Part shown: positions 34,578 through 42,968 of the stretch, one piece after another
How the letters are laid out: every line of letters starts with the position of its first letter
How positions within the stretch are numbered: the stretch's first letter is position 1
NCBI GenBank assembly: GCA_900129675.1
Contig: FSRD01000001.1
Coordinates: 3,709,501-3,773,500 of the forward strand
Direction: 5' to 3'
DNA length: 64,000 bases
From: Bradyrhizobium erythrophlei
GTDB lineage: Bacteria > Pseudomonadota > Alphaproteobacteria > Rhizobiales > Xanthobacteraceae
Position numbers and translations under genes: made by a program
Notes under the pieces: model-generated
The model's input: only the letters and a program-made list of their open reading frames with translations
Told to the model about the DNA's origin: nothing
Database searches by the model: none

Positions 34578-35117
34578 TCACCCGGCTTCGAGCACGAGAG
34601 TGACGTCGCACACGCCGCCATCCTCGACATCAGTCTTGATTTTAAATCCCAATTCCCGACACATTTTCAACATGACGGAATTTTCCTGGAGAATCTCGCC
34701 GTAGATGCGGCTCAGGCCCTCGGATTTTGCGTACTCGATGATCAGTTGCATCAAAACCCAGCCCAAGCCTCTGCCGTGAAGGTCCGATCTCAGCAAGATC
34801 GCAAACTCGCCGGTCTCGTGGATCGAGTCGGAGTAGAGCCAGACGACGCCGAGCATCTCACTGCTGGCTTCATCGATGGCGACAAAGGCCATCGCGCGCG
34901 CATAATCGAGCTGCGTCAGTTTGGCGATGAATTGATGCGAGAATTCCTTGATGGAATCGAAGAAGCGAAGCCGCAAATCTTCATTGGTCACGTGGACCAG
35001 AAGGTCGCGAATCAGAAACTCGTCATCCGGTCTGATCGGCCGGACAAATATCCGCCAGCCATCCCCAAGAACAAGATGCCGTTGCCATTTTAGATAGGTC
35101 AATCGAAAATTTGACAT
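34578..35117 (-). CDS. GNAT acetyltransferase (Pat/acetyl-CoA-synthetase-associated type)
   Basis: The ~179-residue protein has GWRIFVRPIRPDDEFLIRDLL, LRLRFFDSIKEFSHQFIAKLTQLDYARAMAFVA, GEFAILLRSDLHGRGLGWVLMQL (acetyl-CoA pyrophosphate loop) and ENSVMLKMCRELGFKIKTD. This is the GNAT module found at the C-terminus of ADP-forming acetyl-CoA synthetase-like (Pat) proteins, here as a free protein. It probably acetylates a protein lysine. Start at ATG 35117. Confidence 0.85.
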   Translation of the reverse strand: MSNFRLTYLKWQRHLVLGDGWRIFVRPIRPDDEFLIRDLLVHVTNEDLRLRFFDSIKEFSHQFIAKLTQLDYARAMAFVAIDEASSEMLGVVWLYSDSIHETGEFAILLRSDLHGRGLGWVLMQLIIEYAKSEGLSRIYGEILQENSVMLKMCRELGFKIKTDVEDGGVCDVTLVLEAG

Positions 35118-35136
35118 CCCGACACCAAAGCAAACT

Positions 35137-35290
35137 CTACGGCTGCATCCGGTCCGTCGCCATGAGATATTTTCTTGCATAAGCGACGAGTTGCGCGTCG
35201 CTTGGATGGTCGACTGTTTCTACTCCGGCTATGACTTTCGTCAGCTTGGGGTCGCGAAGGTGAATGTACTCGACCAATTCAGTCTTTGCA
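35137..35290 (-). pseudogene. Possible C-terminal fragment of a small protein
   Basis: The minus frame gives ELVEYIHLRDPKLTKVIAG followed by VETVDHPSDAQLVAYARKY, which looks like coding sequence, but it has no start and joins the ATPase remnant at about 35295. Probably a gene cut by the same rearrangement. Unrecognised family. Confidence 0.35.
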
Positions 35291-35294
35291 TTCG

Positions 35295-36084
35295 CTGGTC
35301 CGGTGATGAGATCAACGACGCGCCTGCGCTGGCATCGGCGGATGTCGGGATCGCGCTTGGCGCCCGCGGCGCTAGCGCCTCGTCCGAGGCGGCTGATGTG
35401 GTGATCCTCGCCGACCGCCTCGATCGGGTCGGCGAGGCAATCGTGATTGCGCAACGGGCGCGGCGGATCGCCATCGAAAGCATCGTTGCGGGTATGGGGC
35501 TTTCAACCCTGGCTATGCTGGCGGCTGTCGTCGGTTGGCTGATGCCGGTGCCGGCGGCCATCGTTCAGGAGGTGATCGACGTTGCAGTGATCCTGAATGC
35601 CCTGCGCGCCTTGACGCCGGCCTTTGGCCACGCCGGAAGGCACATGACCGTCGCGGCTGGACGCGAGCTGCATCGCGACCACGTCGCGCTGATCGGCCAG
35701 CTCGATCGGTTGCGGTCGATCGTCGATGCGCTCGACGATGCCACCCCCGAGGGCGGCGCTGCATTGATCGCGGAGGCAAACAAGGTGGTTCAGGAGCAGG
35801 TGGTCGCGCACGAACGCGACGACGAGGGCACCGTCTATCCACGGCTCGCCAGAATTCTGCAGGAGAGCCACGGCCTATCCGCCATGAGCCGGGCGCACCG
35901 CGAGATCCTGCATCTCGCCCGGCTGCTAGCCCGCGTGGTCGAGGACCTGCCGTTGGAGACGGTCGACCGCTATCTCATTCGCGACGCCCAGCGGGTCATC
36001 GAGGCAGTTGAGATTCTGGTACGCATGCATACGGCACAGGAGGAAGACATCTACGAAGCCGTAGTGGCGCCGACCTCGGTCTGA
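35295..36084 (+). pseudogene. C-terminal part of a heavy-metal P-type ATPase fused to a hemerythrin-like domain
   Basis: From 35299 the frame reads SGDEINDAPALASADVGIALG, the hinge motif of P1B ATPases (normally GDGINDAPAL), then two transmembrane helices (MGLSTLAMLAAVVGWLMP; AAIVQEVIDVAVILNALRAL). A hemerythrin-like domain follows (about 150 residues: GRELHRDHVALIGQL, VAHERDDEGTVYPRL, AHREILHLARLL, MHTAQEEDIYEAV). The N-terminal ~500 residues (metal sites, DKTGT) are missing; sequence upstream of 35295 is unrelated. The hemerythrin half could still be expressed from an internal start. Confidence 0.8.
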
Positions 36085-36109
36085 ACGTCCTTGGAGAGAG
36101 GAGCGCATC

Positions 36110-36450
36110 GTTGCGACCCAAGGGGCGTGTGCGTCCCAAAGCAGCGCAATGCGATCGGGCTTCATCGCGACACATCGTTCGACAGTTCGACAAAGCGCCG
36201 CCGCATTTTGATGAGGCGGCTCGTAGATGAGGTCGAAATTGATGTTCGGCACGCCGGCAGCGTGAAGACCTCTGGTCGCGCGCTTGACGATTTCGGGCGG
36301 CTAGATCCGTTTGATGGCGGCCTGGACCTTCGCGTCAAATGCCTGCACGGCGAAACTGGCGCGGTTGAAGTGAAGTGACCCAATCTGGTGAACCATCGAA
36401 TGGGTAAGTGTGCACGGATCGCTCTCGATCGCAAGTTCGGCATCGGGCAA
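36110..36450 (-). pseudogene. hemN: hemN fragment (oxygen-independent coproporphyrinogen oxidase)
   Basis: The minus strand reads DAELAIESDPCTLTHSMVHQ, RASFAVQAFDAKVQAAIKRI, a TAG stop, then LHAAGVPNINFDLIYEPPHQ and VERCVAMKPDRIALLWDAHAPW. Each part aligns with the intact hemN at 45561 (AEIAVEIDPRRLTHQMI, RASLGVQSFDPVVQRAINRV, GISGINLDLIYGLPHQ, RPDRFSVFGYAHVPAF). N- and C-termini are missing, and an in-frame stop is present. Confidence 0.85.
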
Positions 36451-36526
36451 CAGCTGAAGGCGTCAAAGGCAGTCCAAGCGTTTTCAAGTGAACAGCTGGG
36501 GTTCCGTTCACGCCCAATATGAGACT

Positions 36527-36784
36527 CTACGCCTGCTTCTTCCTATAGACGATGCACCAGCCCTGCGCCGCAATAGTTCCATCTACGTTTTTGCAGGACG
36601 AGGGGGCCTCAAACAGATCGCAATTGTCGCAGCGTTGCTCCCCCTTCGGCGTGTCTTGATATTTCACGATCTTTTGCGGTACCTTGGCCGCCTGCGCGGC
36701 CGCCGCGCCCGTGATCGATGCACCGGCGGCGCTGGCCGCGATGCTCAAAACCCGGCGCCGGGAAATTTCTGGTCGTCTTGTCAT
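36527..36784 (-). CDS. High-potential iron-sulfur protein (HiPIP)
   Basis: The 85-residue protein has a twin-arginine leader (ISRRRVLSIAASAAGASITGAAAAQA) and a mature HiPIP domain: YQDTPKGEQRCDNCDLFEA, then CKNVDGTI and GWCIVYRKK, giving the four cysteines (CX2C...C...C) that bind a [4Fe-4S]3+/2+ cluster. HiPIPs are periplasmic one-electron carriers; in iron oxidisers (Iro) and phototrophs they pass electrons between cytochromes and an oxidase or reaction centre. Start at ATG 36784 follows AGGAC. A FixK-type box lies 67 bases upstream, and a cytochrome c4 gene precedes it on the same strand. Confidence 0.9.
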   Translation of the reverse strand: MTRRPEISRRRVLSIAASAAGASITGAAAAQAAKVPQKIVKYQDTPKGEQRCDNCDLFEAPSSCKNVDGTIAAQGWCIVYRKKQA

Positions 36785-36850
36785 GGCGAAGTGTCCTGCT
36801 ATGAGAGCCAATCAACAATATTATCCTGATTGGTTTCTCTCCGCGCCGGC

Positions 36851-36864
36851 TTGATTTGGCGCAA
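36851..36864. promoter_or_regulatory. FixK/FNR-type box upstream of the HiPIP gene
   Basis: TTGATTTGGCGCAA fits TTG(A/C)-N6-(T/G)CAA and is centred about 74 bases before the HiPIP start. Confidence 0.65.
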
Positions 36865-36922
36865 CCGCGCCACGAATTTTTTTGCAATGTTATCGCTGCG
36901 TTGTTGGCCGACGCAGAGGAAA

Positions 36923-37564
36923 TCATTCCAGATAACTGAGATAGGCTGCGACAGCCTTGATCTGGGCTTCGGTCAGGTTATGCGCGATCGGCTGCATGAT
37001 GGCGGAGTTGTCCGGCTTGGCTTTGTCTTGACCTCTTTCTTTCTCCCAGTTTGTCAGTTTCCGGTAGACGTAGTCATGGAGCTGTCCTGCCAGCCGAGGA
37101 AATGCGTCAGCGCCTTTGGCGTCCGGTCCGTGACAGGATGCGCATGGAGGAACCTCCGCACTGGGAATGCCATCTTCATAGAGTTTCTTCCCTTCGGCCA
37201 CGAGTTCCTTTGGAGCTCCTCCCAGCGGCTTGGGATTGAGATCTTTAAAATGCGTGGACAGAGCCTTCAGCATTGGCGGGTTCAGAACATGCGCCACATT
37301 AAACATCACAGGGTTGGTTCGCCGGCGCTCGATAAATGCCTGCAACTGATTCTCCAGGTACTCCGGCTGCTGTCCCGCCAGTCGCGGCATAGGAAAAGAT
37401 CCGCGAAAACCTTGCCCCGACACTCCGTGGCAAGTTTTGCAATAGTCCGTCTTGGCCTTGAGTTCCTGGTTCGAGACAGCGGCCGCGCCCCTGTCCTCCG
37501 CGCGCACCGCAGTGGAAACTACAATGGCGAAGGCTGCTGTCAGCAATACGGGTTGAAAGCTCAT
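36923..37564 (-). CDS. Di-heme cytochrome c4-like protein
   Basis: The 213-residue exported protein (signal peptide ending AVRAE) has two haem sites, CKTCH in TDYCKTCHGVSGQG and CASCH in VPPCASCHGPDAKG. The repeated PRLAGQQPEYLENQLQAF and PRLAGQLHDYVYRKLTNW segments are characteristic of cytochrome c4. It should be a periplasmic two-electron carrier. It pairs with the HiPIP gene downstream and is a paralogue of the genes at 40373 and 41020. Two FixK-type boxes lie 47 and 76 bases upstream. Confidence 0.92.
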   Translation of the reverse strand: MSFQPVLLTAAFAIVVSTAVRAEDRGAAAVSNQELKAKTDYCKTCHGVSGQGFRGSFPMPRLAGQQPEYLENQLQAFIERRRTNPVMFNVAHVLNPPMLKALSTHFKDLNPKPLGGAPKELVAEGKKLYEDGIPSAEVPPCASCHGPDAKGADAFPRLAGQLHDYVYRKLTNWEKERGQDKAKPDNSAIMQPIAHNLTEAQIKAVAAYLSYLE

Positions 37565-37610
37565 AGGCCCACCTTTCGACAATGAGCCAAGTTACGCTTG
37601 GCCGGGCATT

Positions 37611-37653
37611 TTGATCCAGTTCAATCTTTCCGGTTGGATTTGATCGAGATCAT
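37611..37653. promoter_or_regulatory. Two tandem FixK/FNR-type boxes in the divergent cytochrome promoter
   Basis: TTGATCCAGTTCAA (37611-37624) is a full match to TTGA-N6-TCAA; TTGATCGAGATCAT (37640-37653) has one mismatch. They are 29 bases apart, on the same helix face within about three turns, upstream of the cytochrome c4 gene and about 260 bases from the Cyc2-like gene. A further inverted repeat, GTTGCA-TG-TGCAAC, lies at 37740. Confidence 0.7.
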
Positions 37654-37912
37654 TGCCACGGGGCAAAAAATCGGAACATTATTCCCATTGTACTGGATGG
37701 GTCGGCGACGAGACATTACGTTTCGGCGCACGTGAAATTGTTGCATGTGCAACGATTGTTGCAAAATTGTCTCTCCAATCACGAAATCGGATGCGTCGTT
37801 GCTATTGGCTTAGCTGCGCTCGCGACTCTTGCACTATCTTGTTGTCGTGAACGGCTCTCAATTCGGTGTTGCGCATTTGTACGGAGTGCCGCGAACAACG
37901 GGATAGCATGCG

Positions 37913-39466
37913 ATGCGCGACCGTTCTACTCGACCCTTGGGGAACTGCGGGCTGTTCGCAGCCGTCGCGGTTGTTGTTCTGGCTGGTTACCTGACAATCG
38001 GATTTGCGACGCCGGCGCAAGCGCTACCGAGTTTCGCGCGCCAGACCGGACAGCCCTGCGGTACTTGCCACACTAATTTCCCCGGGCTGACACCATTTGG
38101 CCGCCGCTTCAAGCTGCTCGGCTATACGACGGGAGGCGGCCTCTACAAGACGACGCCATTCTCGAACAACGCGGGCCCGGATAATGCCTATGCCGCGCTT
38201 CGCAACTATTCCAACCGGATTGATGGCAATGGCGACGCGCCCACTGCTGCTCCCGTCGCCGAGAAGGGTTGGGTGCCGCCGGTCTCGATGATGGCGATCG
38301 CCGGCTTTACCCACACGCAGGTCGCCGAAATCTCGCCACCGACGGACCCATACAAGGCAAATGACAACACCGTGCTGTCGCCGTTCAGCGGGTTCTGGGG
38401 CGGCGCGATCACCAGTAACATCGGCGCCTTCGTTCAGGTCACCTATAACGCGCCAGGCCCGGTATCCGGCTTGTCTGGCACTCCGGCAGACCAATTCCTG
38501 CACACCTGGACCTGGGACAATACCGATTTCCGCTTCGCCAGCACGGCAAATATCGGCGGGCTCGACGTCATCTACGGCATCACCGCCAACAATAATCCGA
38601 CCGTTCAGGATCCGTGGAATACGACTCCGGCGTGGACATTCCCCTATGCCGGCTCGACGCTTGCGGCCAAACCCGCCGCCGCGACGATTATAGAGGGCGC
38701 TTTTGCCGCGCATGTGGGCGGCGTCGGCGCCTACACGATGATCAACGACATGCTCTTTCTCGAGTTTTCCGGCTATCAGACGCTCAAGTTTGATCACCAG
38801 AACTCGCTGGGCCTGGATCCGTTCGCCTCGCCCGGCCTGTTCAACGGCGTGGCACCGTATTGGCGCGTGGCGTTCGAGCCGCATTGGGGACCCCACACGT
38901 TCATGCTCGGCACCTACGGCATGATCTTCGACGTGAATCCGTGGATCGACAACACCTTCGCACTGGGGACGACCGGGACGCTGGCGCAATCCAACAGGTT
39001 CACCGACATCGGCGTCGACTCGCAGTACCAATATCAAGGTTCGAATTACTGGGTGACACTCCGCGCCAACTATATTCGCGAGTTTCAGCGGCTGGATGCA
39101 TCCTTCGCCACGGGCGCGTCGTCCAACCCAACCAACGAGCTCAACACCCTTCGGCTGACGGGAGAGTTTACTTTCGGCGGAGACAACCGCATCGCGCTCA
39201 CCGGTCAATATTTCAGTATCTGGGGCACTGCCGACGCAAACTTGTACGGCACCGACATGATCACCGGGAATGCCCTTACCCCGAACAGCAACGGCTGGAT
39301 GGCCGAGCTTGACTACATTCCGTTCGGCGTCAGCAAAGCGCCGGGCTGGCCATGGTTCAACGCCAAGCTCGGCCTGCAATACATCTATTACAACAAGTTC
39401 AACGGCACCACGGTCGGCGCCCATGACAACAACACCCTCTTCCTCCACGCTTGGTTTGCGATGTAG
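37913..39466 (+). CDS. Cyc2-like outer-membrane haem-porin (monohaem cytochrome fused to a beta-barrel)
   Basis: The 517-residue protein has a signal peptide (ending PAQA), then immediately LPSFARQTGQPCGTCHTNFP with one CXXCH haem site and LTPFGRRFKLLGYTTGGG, followed by about 430 residues of alternating, aromatic-rich strands ending in Phe-Ala-Met, as in outer-membrane barrels. A single N-terminal haem plus a porin barrel is the architecture of Cyc2, the outer-membrane Fe(II) oxidase of iron oxidisers. Homology was judged by motif only. It heads a plus-strand run with an outer-membrane protein and two di-haem cytochromes, and could carry electrons across the outer membrane. Confidence 0.75.
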   Translation: MRDRSTRPLGNCGLFAAVAVVVLAGYLTIGFATPAQALPSFARQTGQPCGTCHTNFPGLTPFGRRFKLLGYTTGGGLYKTTPFSNNAGPDNAYAALRNYSNRIDGNGDAPTAAPVAEKGWVPPVSMMAIAGFTHTQVAEISPPTDPYKANDNTVLSPFSGFWGGAITSNIGAFVQVTYNAPGPVSGLSGTPADQFLHTWTWDNTDFRFASTANIGGLDVIYGITANNNPTVQDPWNTTPAWTFPYAGSTLAAKPAAATIIEGAFAAHVGGVGAYTMINDMLFLEFSGYQTLKFDHQNSLGLDPFASPGLFNGVAPYWRVAFEPHWGPHTFMLGTYGMIFDVNPWIDNTFALGTTGTLAQSNRFTDIGVDSQYQYQGSNYWVTLRANYIREFQRLDASFATGASSNPTNELNTLRLTGEFTFGGDNRIALTGQYFSIWGTADANLYGTDMITGNALTPNSNGWMAELDYIPFGVSKAPGWPWFNAKLGLQYIYYNKFNGTTVGAHDNNTLFLHAWFAM

Positions 39467-39496
39467 GCGTGATCGGAGCACTAAGGAGATATGTTC

Positions 39497-40297
39497 ATGA
39501 CAAAACTGATTTTCCTGGGCGCTGCCGCAGGGTTTGCACTGACCGTAACCGGACCTGCATTCGCAGCCGATCTGCCGCCCCAGATGCCCGTGAAGGCATC
39601 ATTCGTGCAACGCTTCACCTGGACCAGTTGCTATCTCGGCGCCCACCTCGGCGGTGGCTGGGCCAAAGAAGCTGTGACCGACCCGGTGTTGCTGGTGCAG
39701 GACAATGCTGGACTGGGCGGGGCCGGCTTCACAACTGGCGGTCCCACCGCGGTCGGGGTCAACCAGAGCGGCGCTGTGATCGGGGGCCAGATCGGTTGCG
39801 ACTATCAGTTCCCGTCGAATCTGGTGCTCGGTGTCGAGGGGGCGGTGTCGGGCTCGACGATGAAGGGCAGCAGGCTGGTGGGGCTTCCGGACAGTCCGCC
39901 GGACACAGCCCTTGTTAGCGTGAAAACCGATTTCATGCCGACCCTGACGGCCCGGATGGGCTATGCGGTCGATCACTGGCTGTTCTATGGCAAGGGCGGC
40001 GTCGCCTGGGCCAGCAACAAGTATAGCGTCGTCGGAACGTTCAACGGGGGCGCCGGACTAGGTCTCCCGTTCGACTTCGAAGGATTGAGCGTGCGTACCG
40101 GCTGGACCGCGGGTGCCGGCGTCGAATGGGCCTTCGCGGACGATTGGTCGGCGAGGCTCGAATACGACTACTACGATTTCGGCACCCATACCGCGACAAT
40201 GAACGATGCCGTCAATGGTCCAGGCCCCCTGAGTTTCAAAACGACCATGCAGATGGTCAAGCTCGGGGTGAATTTCCATGTTTGGGGCTGGCAGTAG
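39497..40297 (+). CDS. Outer-membrane beta-barrel protein (Omp25/RopB-like)
   Basis: The 266-residue protein has a signal peptide ending in AFAADLPP, the usual start of alphaproteobacterial OMP25-like barrels, then SCYLGAHLGGGWAKE, GGQIGCDYQFPSNLVLGVEGAVSGS, LTARMGYAVDHWLFYGKGGVAW and WSARLEYDYYDFG, ending VNFHVWGWQ. It is probably an eight-stranded barrel. The start at 39497 gives an 8-base spacing from AGGAG; ATG 39491 is too close. It lies 30 bases after the Cyc2-like gene. Confidence 0.9.
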   Translation: MTKLIFLGAAAGFALTVTGPAFAADLPPQMPVKASFVQRFTWTSCYLGAHLGGGWAKEAVTDPVLLVQDNAGLGGAGFTTGGPTAVGVNQSGAVIGGQIGCDYQFPSNLVLGVEGAVSGSTMKGSRLVGLPDSPPDTALVSVKTDFMPTLTARMGYAVDHWLFYGKGGVAWASNKYSVVGTFNGGAGLGLPFDFEGLSVRTGWTAGAGVEWAFADDWSARLEYDYYDFGTHTATMNDAVNGPGPLSFKTTMQMVKLGVNFHVWGWQ

Positions 40298-40372
40298 ATC
40301 GATGCACAAGCTCGCAAACCAGCGGCTCATTCTTCTGGGGGGCAGGCCACAACACCCAGTGACGAAAGCAGG

Positions 40373-41011
40373 ATGATGAAGATCGTTGGCTTACTTTCGG
40401 CGCTGCGAACCGCGATCCTGGCAGCGGCGCTTTCCGCTGGTCTCTCGATTGCCGGCCACGCGGATGATTTTCAGGCCAAGCTCCAATATTGCAAGACCTG
40501 CCATGGTCTGTCGGGCCAAGGTTATCATGGCTACTATCCCATGCCTCGCCTCGCGGGACAGCAACCCAAATACATCGAGAATCAGCTGCGGGCTTTCATC
40601 GAGCACCGGCGAAAAAACCAGATCATGGCCAATGTGGCGCATGCGCTGTCGCCGTCGATGCTGTCGGCGCTGGCGCATCATTTCCAAGATCTCAATCCGC
40701 CACCGCTGGGAGGCGGCGGATCGGGCGCCGCAGTGGCCACGGGCAAACGCATTTACGAGGAGGGACTTCCCGAATCCAATGTCCCCGCATGCTCCGCATG
40801 CCACGGTCCGGACGGCAAGGGTCAGGAACAGATTCCGCGTCTGGCGGGCCAGCTCCCTGACTACTTCTACGCCAAACTGGTGAACTGGAGCGCGGAGCGC
40901 GGACAGAATTCCTCGATGCCGGATTCATCCGCCGTCATGGGGCCGACCTCGCACAACTTAACTAAATCGCAAATCGCAGCCGTCGCTGCCTATGTCAGTG
41001 GTCTCAGGTAG
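40373..41011 (+). CDS. Di-heme cytochrome c4-like protein
   Basis: The 212-residue exported protein (signal peptide ending GHADD) has haem sites CKTCH in LQYCKTCHGLSGQG and CSACH in VPACSACHGPDGKG, each followed by a PRLAGQ motif. It is close in sequence to the minus-strand paralogue at 36923 (GYHGYYPMPRLAGQQPKYIENQL compared with GFRGSFPMPRLAGQQPEYLENQL). It is a likely periplasmic acceptor for the Cyc2-like protein, and is followed 8 bases later by a third di-haem cytochrome. Confidence 0.92.
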   Translation: MMKIVGLLSALRTAILAAALSAGLSIAGHADDFQAKLQYCKTCHGLSGQGYHGYYPMPRLAGQQPKYIENQLRAFIEHRRKNQIMANVAHALSPSMLSALAHHFQDLNPPPLGGGGSGAAVATGKRIYEEGLPESNVPACSACHGPDGKGQEQIPRLAGQLPDYFYAKLVNWSAERGQNSSMPDSSAVMGPTSHNLTKSQIAAVAAYVSGLR

Positions 41012-41019
41012 TTTATTTC

Positions 41020-41622
41020 ATGAAGCGGATCTGGCCGAAACTAGCGATCCTGGCGTGGCTCTGCTCGCCCGCTTCATCATGGGCAGGCAGCTCGATCGCG
41101 GAAGGTATCCGCAATTGCACCTGGTGCCATGGAACCGGGGCGCAGGGTTATACGGTCGCGCCGCGGCTGGCCGGACAACAGGCCCTGTACATCGAGGCCC
41201 AGCTTCGCGGCTATGCCGCGCACATCCGCGACAATCCGCTTTCGAAGCAATACATGTGGGGGGCGGCGGCGAATCTCCGTACCGACACAGTGCGAGATCT
41301 GGCGGATTATTTTGCATCGCTGCCGCCGAAATCCGCCCATGATGGACGTTGGGCTCTCGCAGCAAAGGGACAATCGATTTACCTGCAGGGGATTCCGGAC
41401 GCCAATATCGTGGCCTGCCTTGCCTGCCATGGCCCGGGTGGCCAGGGCGTGAGAGAGATCCCGCGTCTCGGAGGATTGTCCTATTTCTACCTGAAGCGGA
41501 GGCTCGAGGAATGGGGCCAAGGATATCATTCCGCTCCAGCGTCTCCGATGCCTCTGGCTGCCAGCACGCTGGGCCCGGACGAAATCGAAGCACTTGCCTC
41601 ATACCTCAGCTTTGTTAGGTAA
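41020..41622 (+). CDS. Di-heme cytochrome c (c4-like, divergent)
   Basis: The 200-residue exported protein (signal peptide ending SSWAG) has CTWCH in IRNCTWCHGTGAQG and CLACH in VACLACHGPGGQG, with APRLAGQQALYIEAQLRGY and IPRLGGLSYFYLKRRLEEW. It is shorter and more divergent than the other two cytochromes. The gene starts 8 bases after the preceding stop, so the two are co-transcribed. A periplasmic electron carrier is expected. Confidence 0.88.
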   Translation: MKRIWPKLAILAWLCSPASSWAGSSIAEGIRNCTWCHGTGAQGYTVAPRLAGQQALYIEAQLRGYAAHIRDNPLSKQYMWGAAANLRTDTVRDLADYFASLPPKSAHDGRWALAAKGQSIYLQGIPDANIVACLACHGPGGQGVREIPRLGGLSYFYLKRRLEEWGQGYHSAPASPMPLAASTLGPDEIEALASYLSFVR

Positions 41623-41703
41623 GCTGCAAATCGATTCCACGAAAGCAGTGCGAGTTGATCGGGACGCATACGCTGGATGCCGGGCCGCCCCCGGGGCATG
41701 GGC

Positions 41704-41898
41704 CTATTTCAGCAACCGCCGCTCGTATTTCACCAACAGCATTTTGATCTCGGCCAGATTCATCAGCGCATCGGCAACCGTTTGCACTCTCAGCCTTTCG
41801 GAGCCTTTTTTAATCTGCATTGCCCGAGCAATCTGTGTTTCTGCGAGCTTCTTCAATTCGTCTGGATTTAAGTGAGCGCTTGATGCTTGTCTTGCCAT
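41704..41898 (-). CDS. Small helical hypothetical protein
   Basis: A 64-residue soluble protein, MARQASSAHLNPDELKKLAE... with RVQTVADALMNLAEIKMLLVKYERRLLK. It is predicted as two helices and may oligomerise. It is convergent with the cytochrome operon and lies upstream of nothing on its strand. No domain is recognised; good codon use supports a real gene. Confidence 0.6.
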   Translation of the reverse strand: MARQASSAHLNPDELKKLAETQIARAMQIKKGSERLRVQTVADALMNLAEIKMLLVKYERRLLK

Positions 41899-42012
41899 GG
41901 CAGACGTTCCTACAATACCCAACGTGAATAGTTACCTTTCCAAAGACTGCTTTTCTTGCCTGGTGTCCGACAAATCACAAGACTTCCAGGACCGAGCTCA
42001 TGCGTTTGAATT

Positions 42013-42702
42013 TCAAATCTGTGGCTGATGGCTTCTCGAGGTGACCAGAGGCGTCTGCGCCAGGCCCGTCAGGAGGACTCCGTTCGGAACGAGGCGAATT
42101 ACCTTCTTCTGCTCAAGCTTGGCGAGCGTACGACTGACCGTTTCAAGTTTCAGACCAAGAAAATCAGCGATATCCTGACGTCGCATCGGCAACGGCACCG
42201 TTTCCGAAAGCATGGAGAGGCGCCCTAACCGGTTGCACCAGCTAACGAGAAATATCGCAACTTTTTCCTCTGCCGATCCATTGCCGAGCAGAAGCAATTG
42301 ATCCTGCGCCATATCAAGTTTGCGGGTCGCAAATTCAATCAACCGCAGCATGATGTTTGGGCTGGATCGAATGAATTTCGTAAGGTCTGCGCCTGAAAAT
42401 CTGCACACAGCTACCTCGCCAATTGCGTCGGCCGAAAAGCTATGCCGGTCAGCGAGCGGCATTCCCAGGAAATCGCCAGGTAGCGCAAATGCCAGAACCT
42501 GACGCCGTCCGTCTGGCAACAGCTTGTAAAGACGTATAACGCCCTGCGAGAGGCCAAAAGCGCTATCCGCCAGGTCACCTTCCGCGAATATTGTCTTTCC
42601 CGCGCCAAAATAGAGTTGGGTTGCGAGCCTCCGAAGTTCTCGAAGTTCGAGCGGATCGCAGGCTTCTCCGCAGAAAAGAGTAGGAAAGAAAGCGCGCCGC
42701 AT
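42013..42702 (-). CDS. Crp/Fnr family transcriptional regulator
   Basis: The 229-residue protein has a cyclic-nucleotide-binding-like sensor domain (QLYFGAGKTIFAEGDLADSAFGLSQGVIRLYKLLPDGRRQVLAFALPGDFLG) and a C-terminal winged HTH (PMRRQDIADFLGLKLETVSRTLAKLE). The recognition helix ETVSR is the FNR/FixK type, which reads TTGA half-sites. N-terminal cysteines (FCGEAC) are too few for a classical FNR [4Fe-4S] site. A TTGA-N6-TCAA box lies 125 bases upstream, suggesting control by itself or by FixK. Confidence 0.9.
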   Translation of the reverse strand: MRRAFFPTLFCGEACDPLELRELRRLATQLYFGAGKTIFAEGDLADSAFGLSQGVIRLYKLLPDGRRQVLAFALPGDFLGMPLADRHSFSADAIGEVAVCRFSGADLTKFIRSSPNIMLRLIEFATRKLDMAQDQLLLLGNGSAEEKVAIFLVSWCNRLGRLSMLSETVPLPMRRQDIADFLGLKLETVSRTLAKLEQKKVIRLVPNGVLLTGLAQTPLVTSRSHQPQI

Positions 42703-42826
42703 TTCGCCACCTCGATATCGACTTCCTGGACTCAAACCTGGAGGGATCGATGCGCATCGTATCTGGAGCTTCGCACTGAGAGGCGCTGGGCAAAAATAAC
42801 TCTACAATTGCTGACAGCGGTACGAT

Positions 42827-42840
42827 TTGACCCAGGTCAA
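42827..42840. promoter_or_regulatory. FixK/FNR-type box upstream of the Crp/Fnr gene
   Basis: TTGACCCAGGTCAA is a perfect TTGA-N6-TCAA palindrome, 125 bases before the regulator start at 42702. Confidence 0.7.
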
Positions 42841-42968
42841 CGAGGTGCCGGCAAAGGTTGCTTCCGTTCCGTCAACGGCCGCCGTCTCGGCTGCGCGTGC
42901 GACCGTGTGCAAACTCGATCGGCTAAAGAGTGCGCGCACGGCCTTATAATGAGCCCACAGCGATCGCT

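Noticed and set aside
35191..36084. A complete 297-residue protein
   Set aside because: The first 35 residues are unrelated sequence before an abrupt start inside the P-type ATPase hinge motif, so it is a truncated gene.
38024..39481. A 485-codon minus-strand open frame
   Set aside because: Antisense shadow of the Cyc2-like haem-porin gene; no motifs, arginine- and glycine-rich composition.
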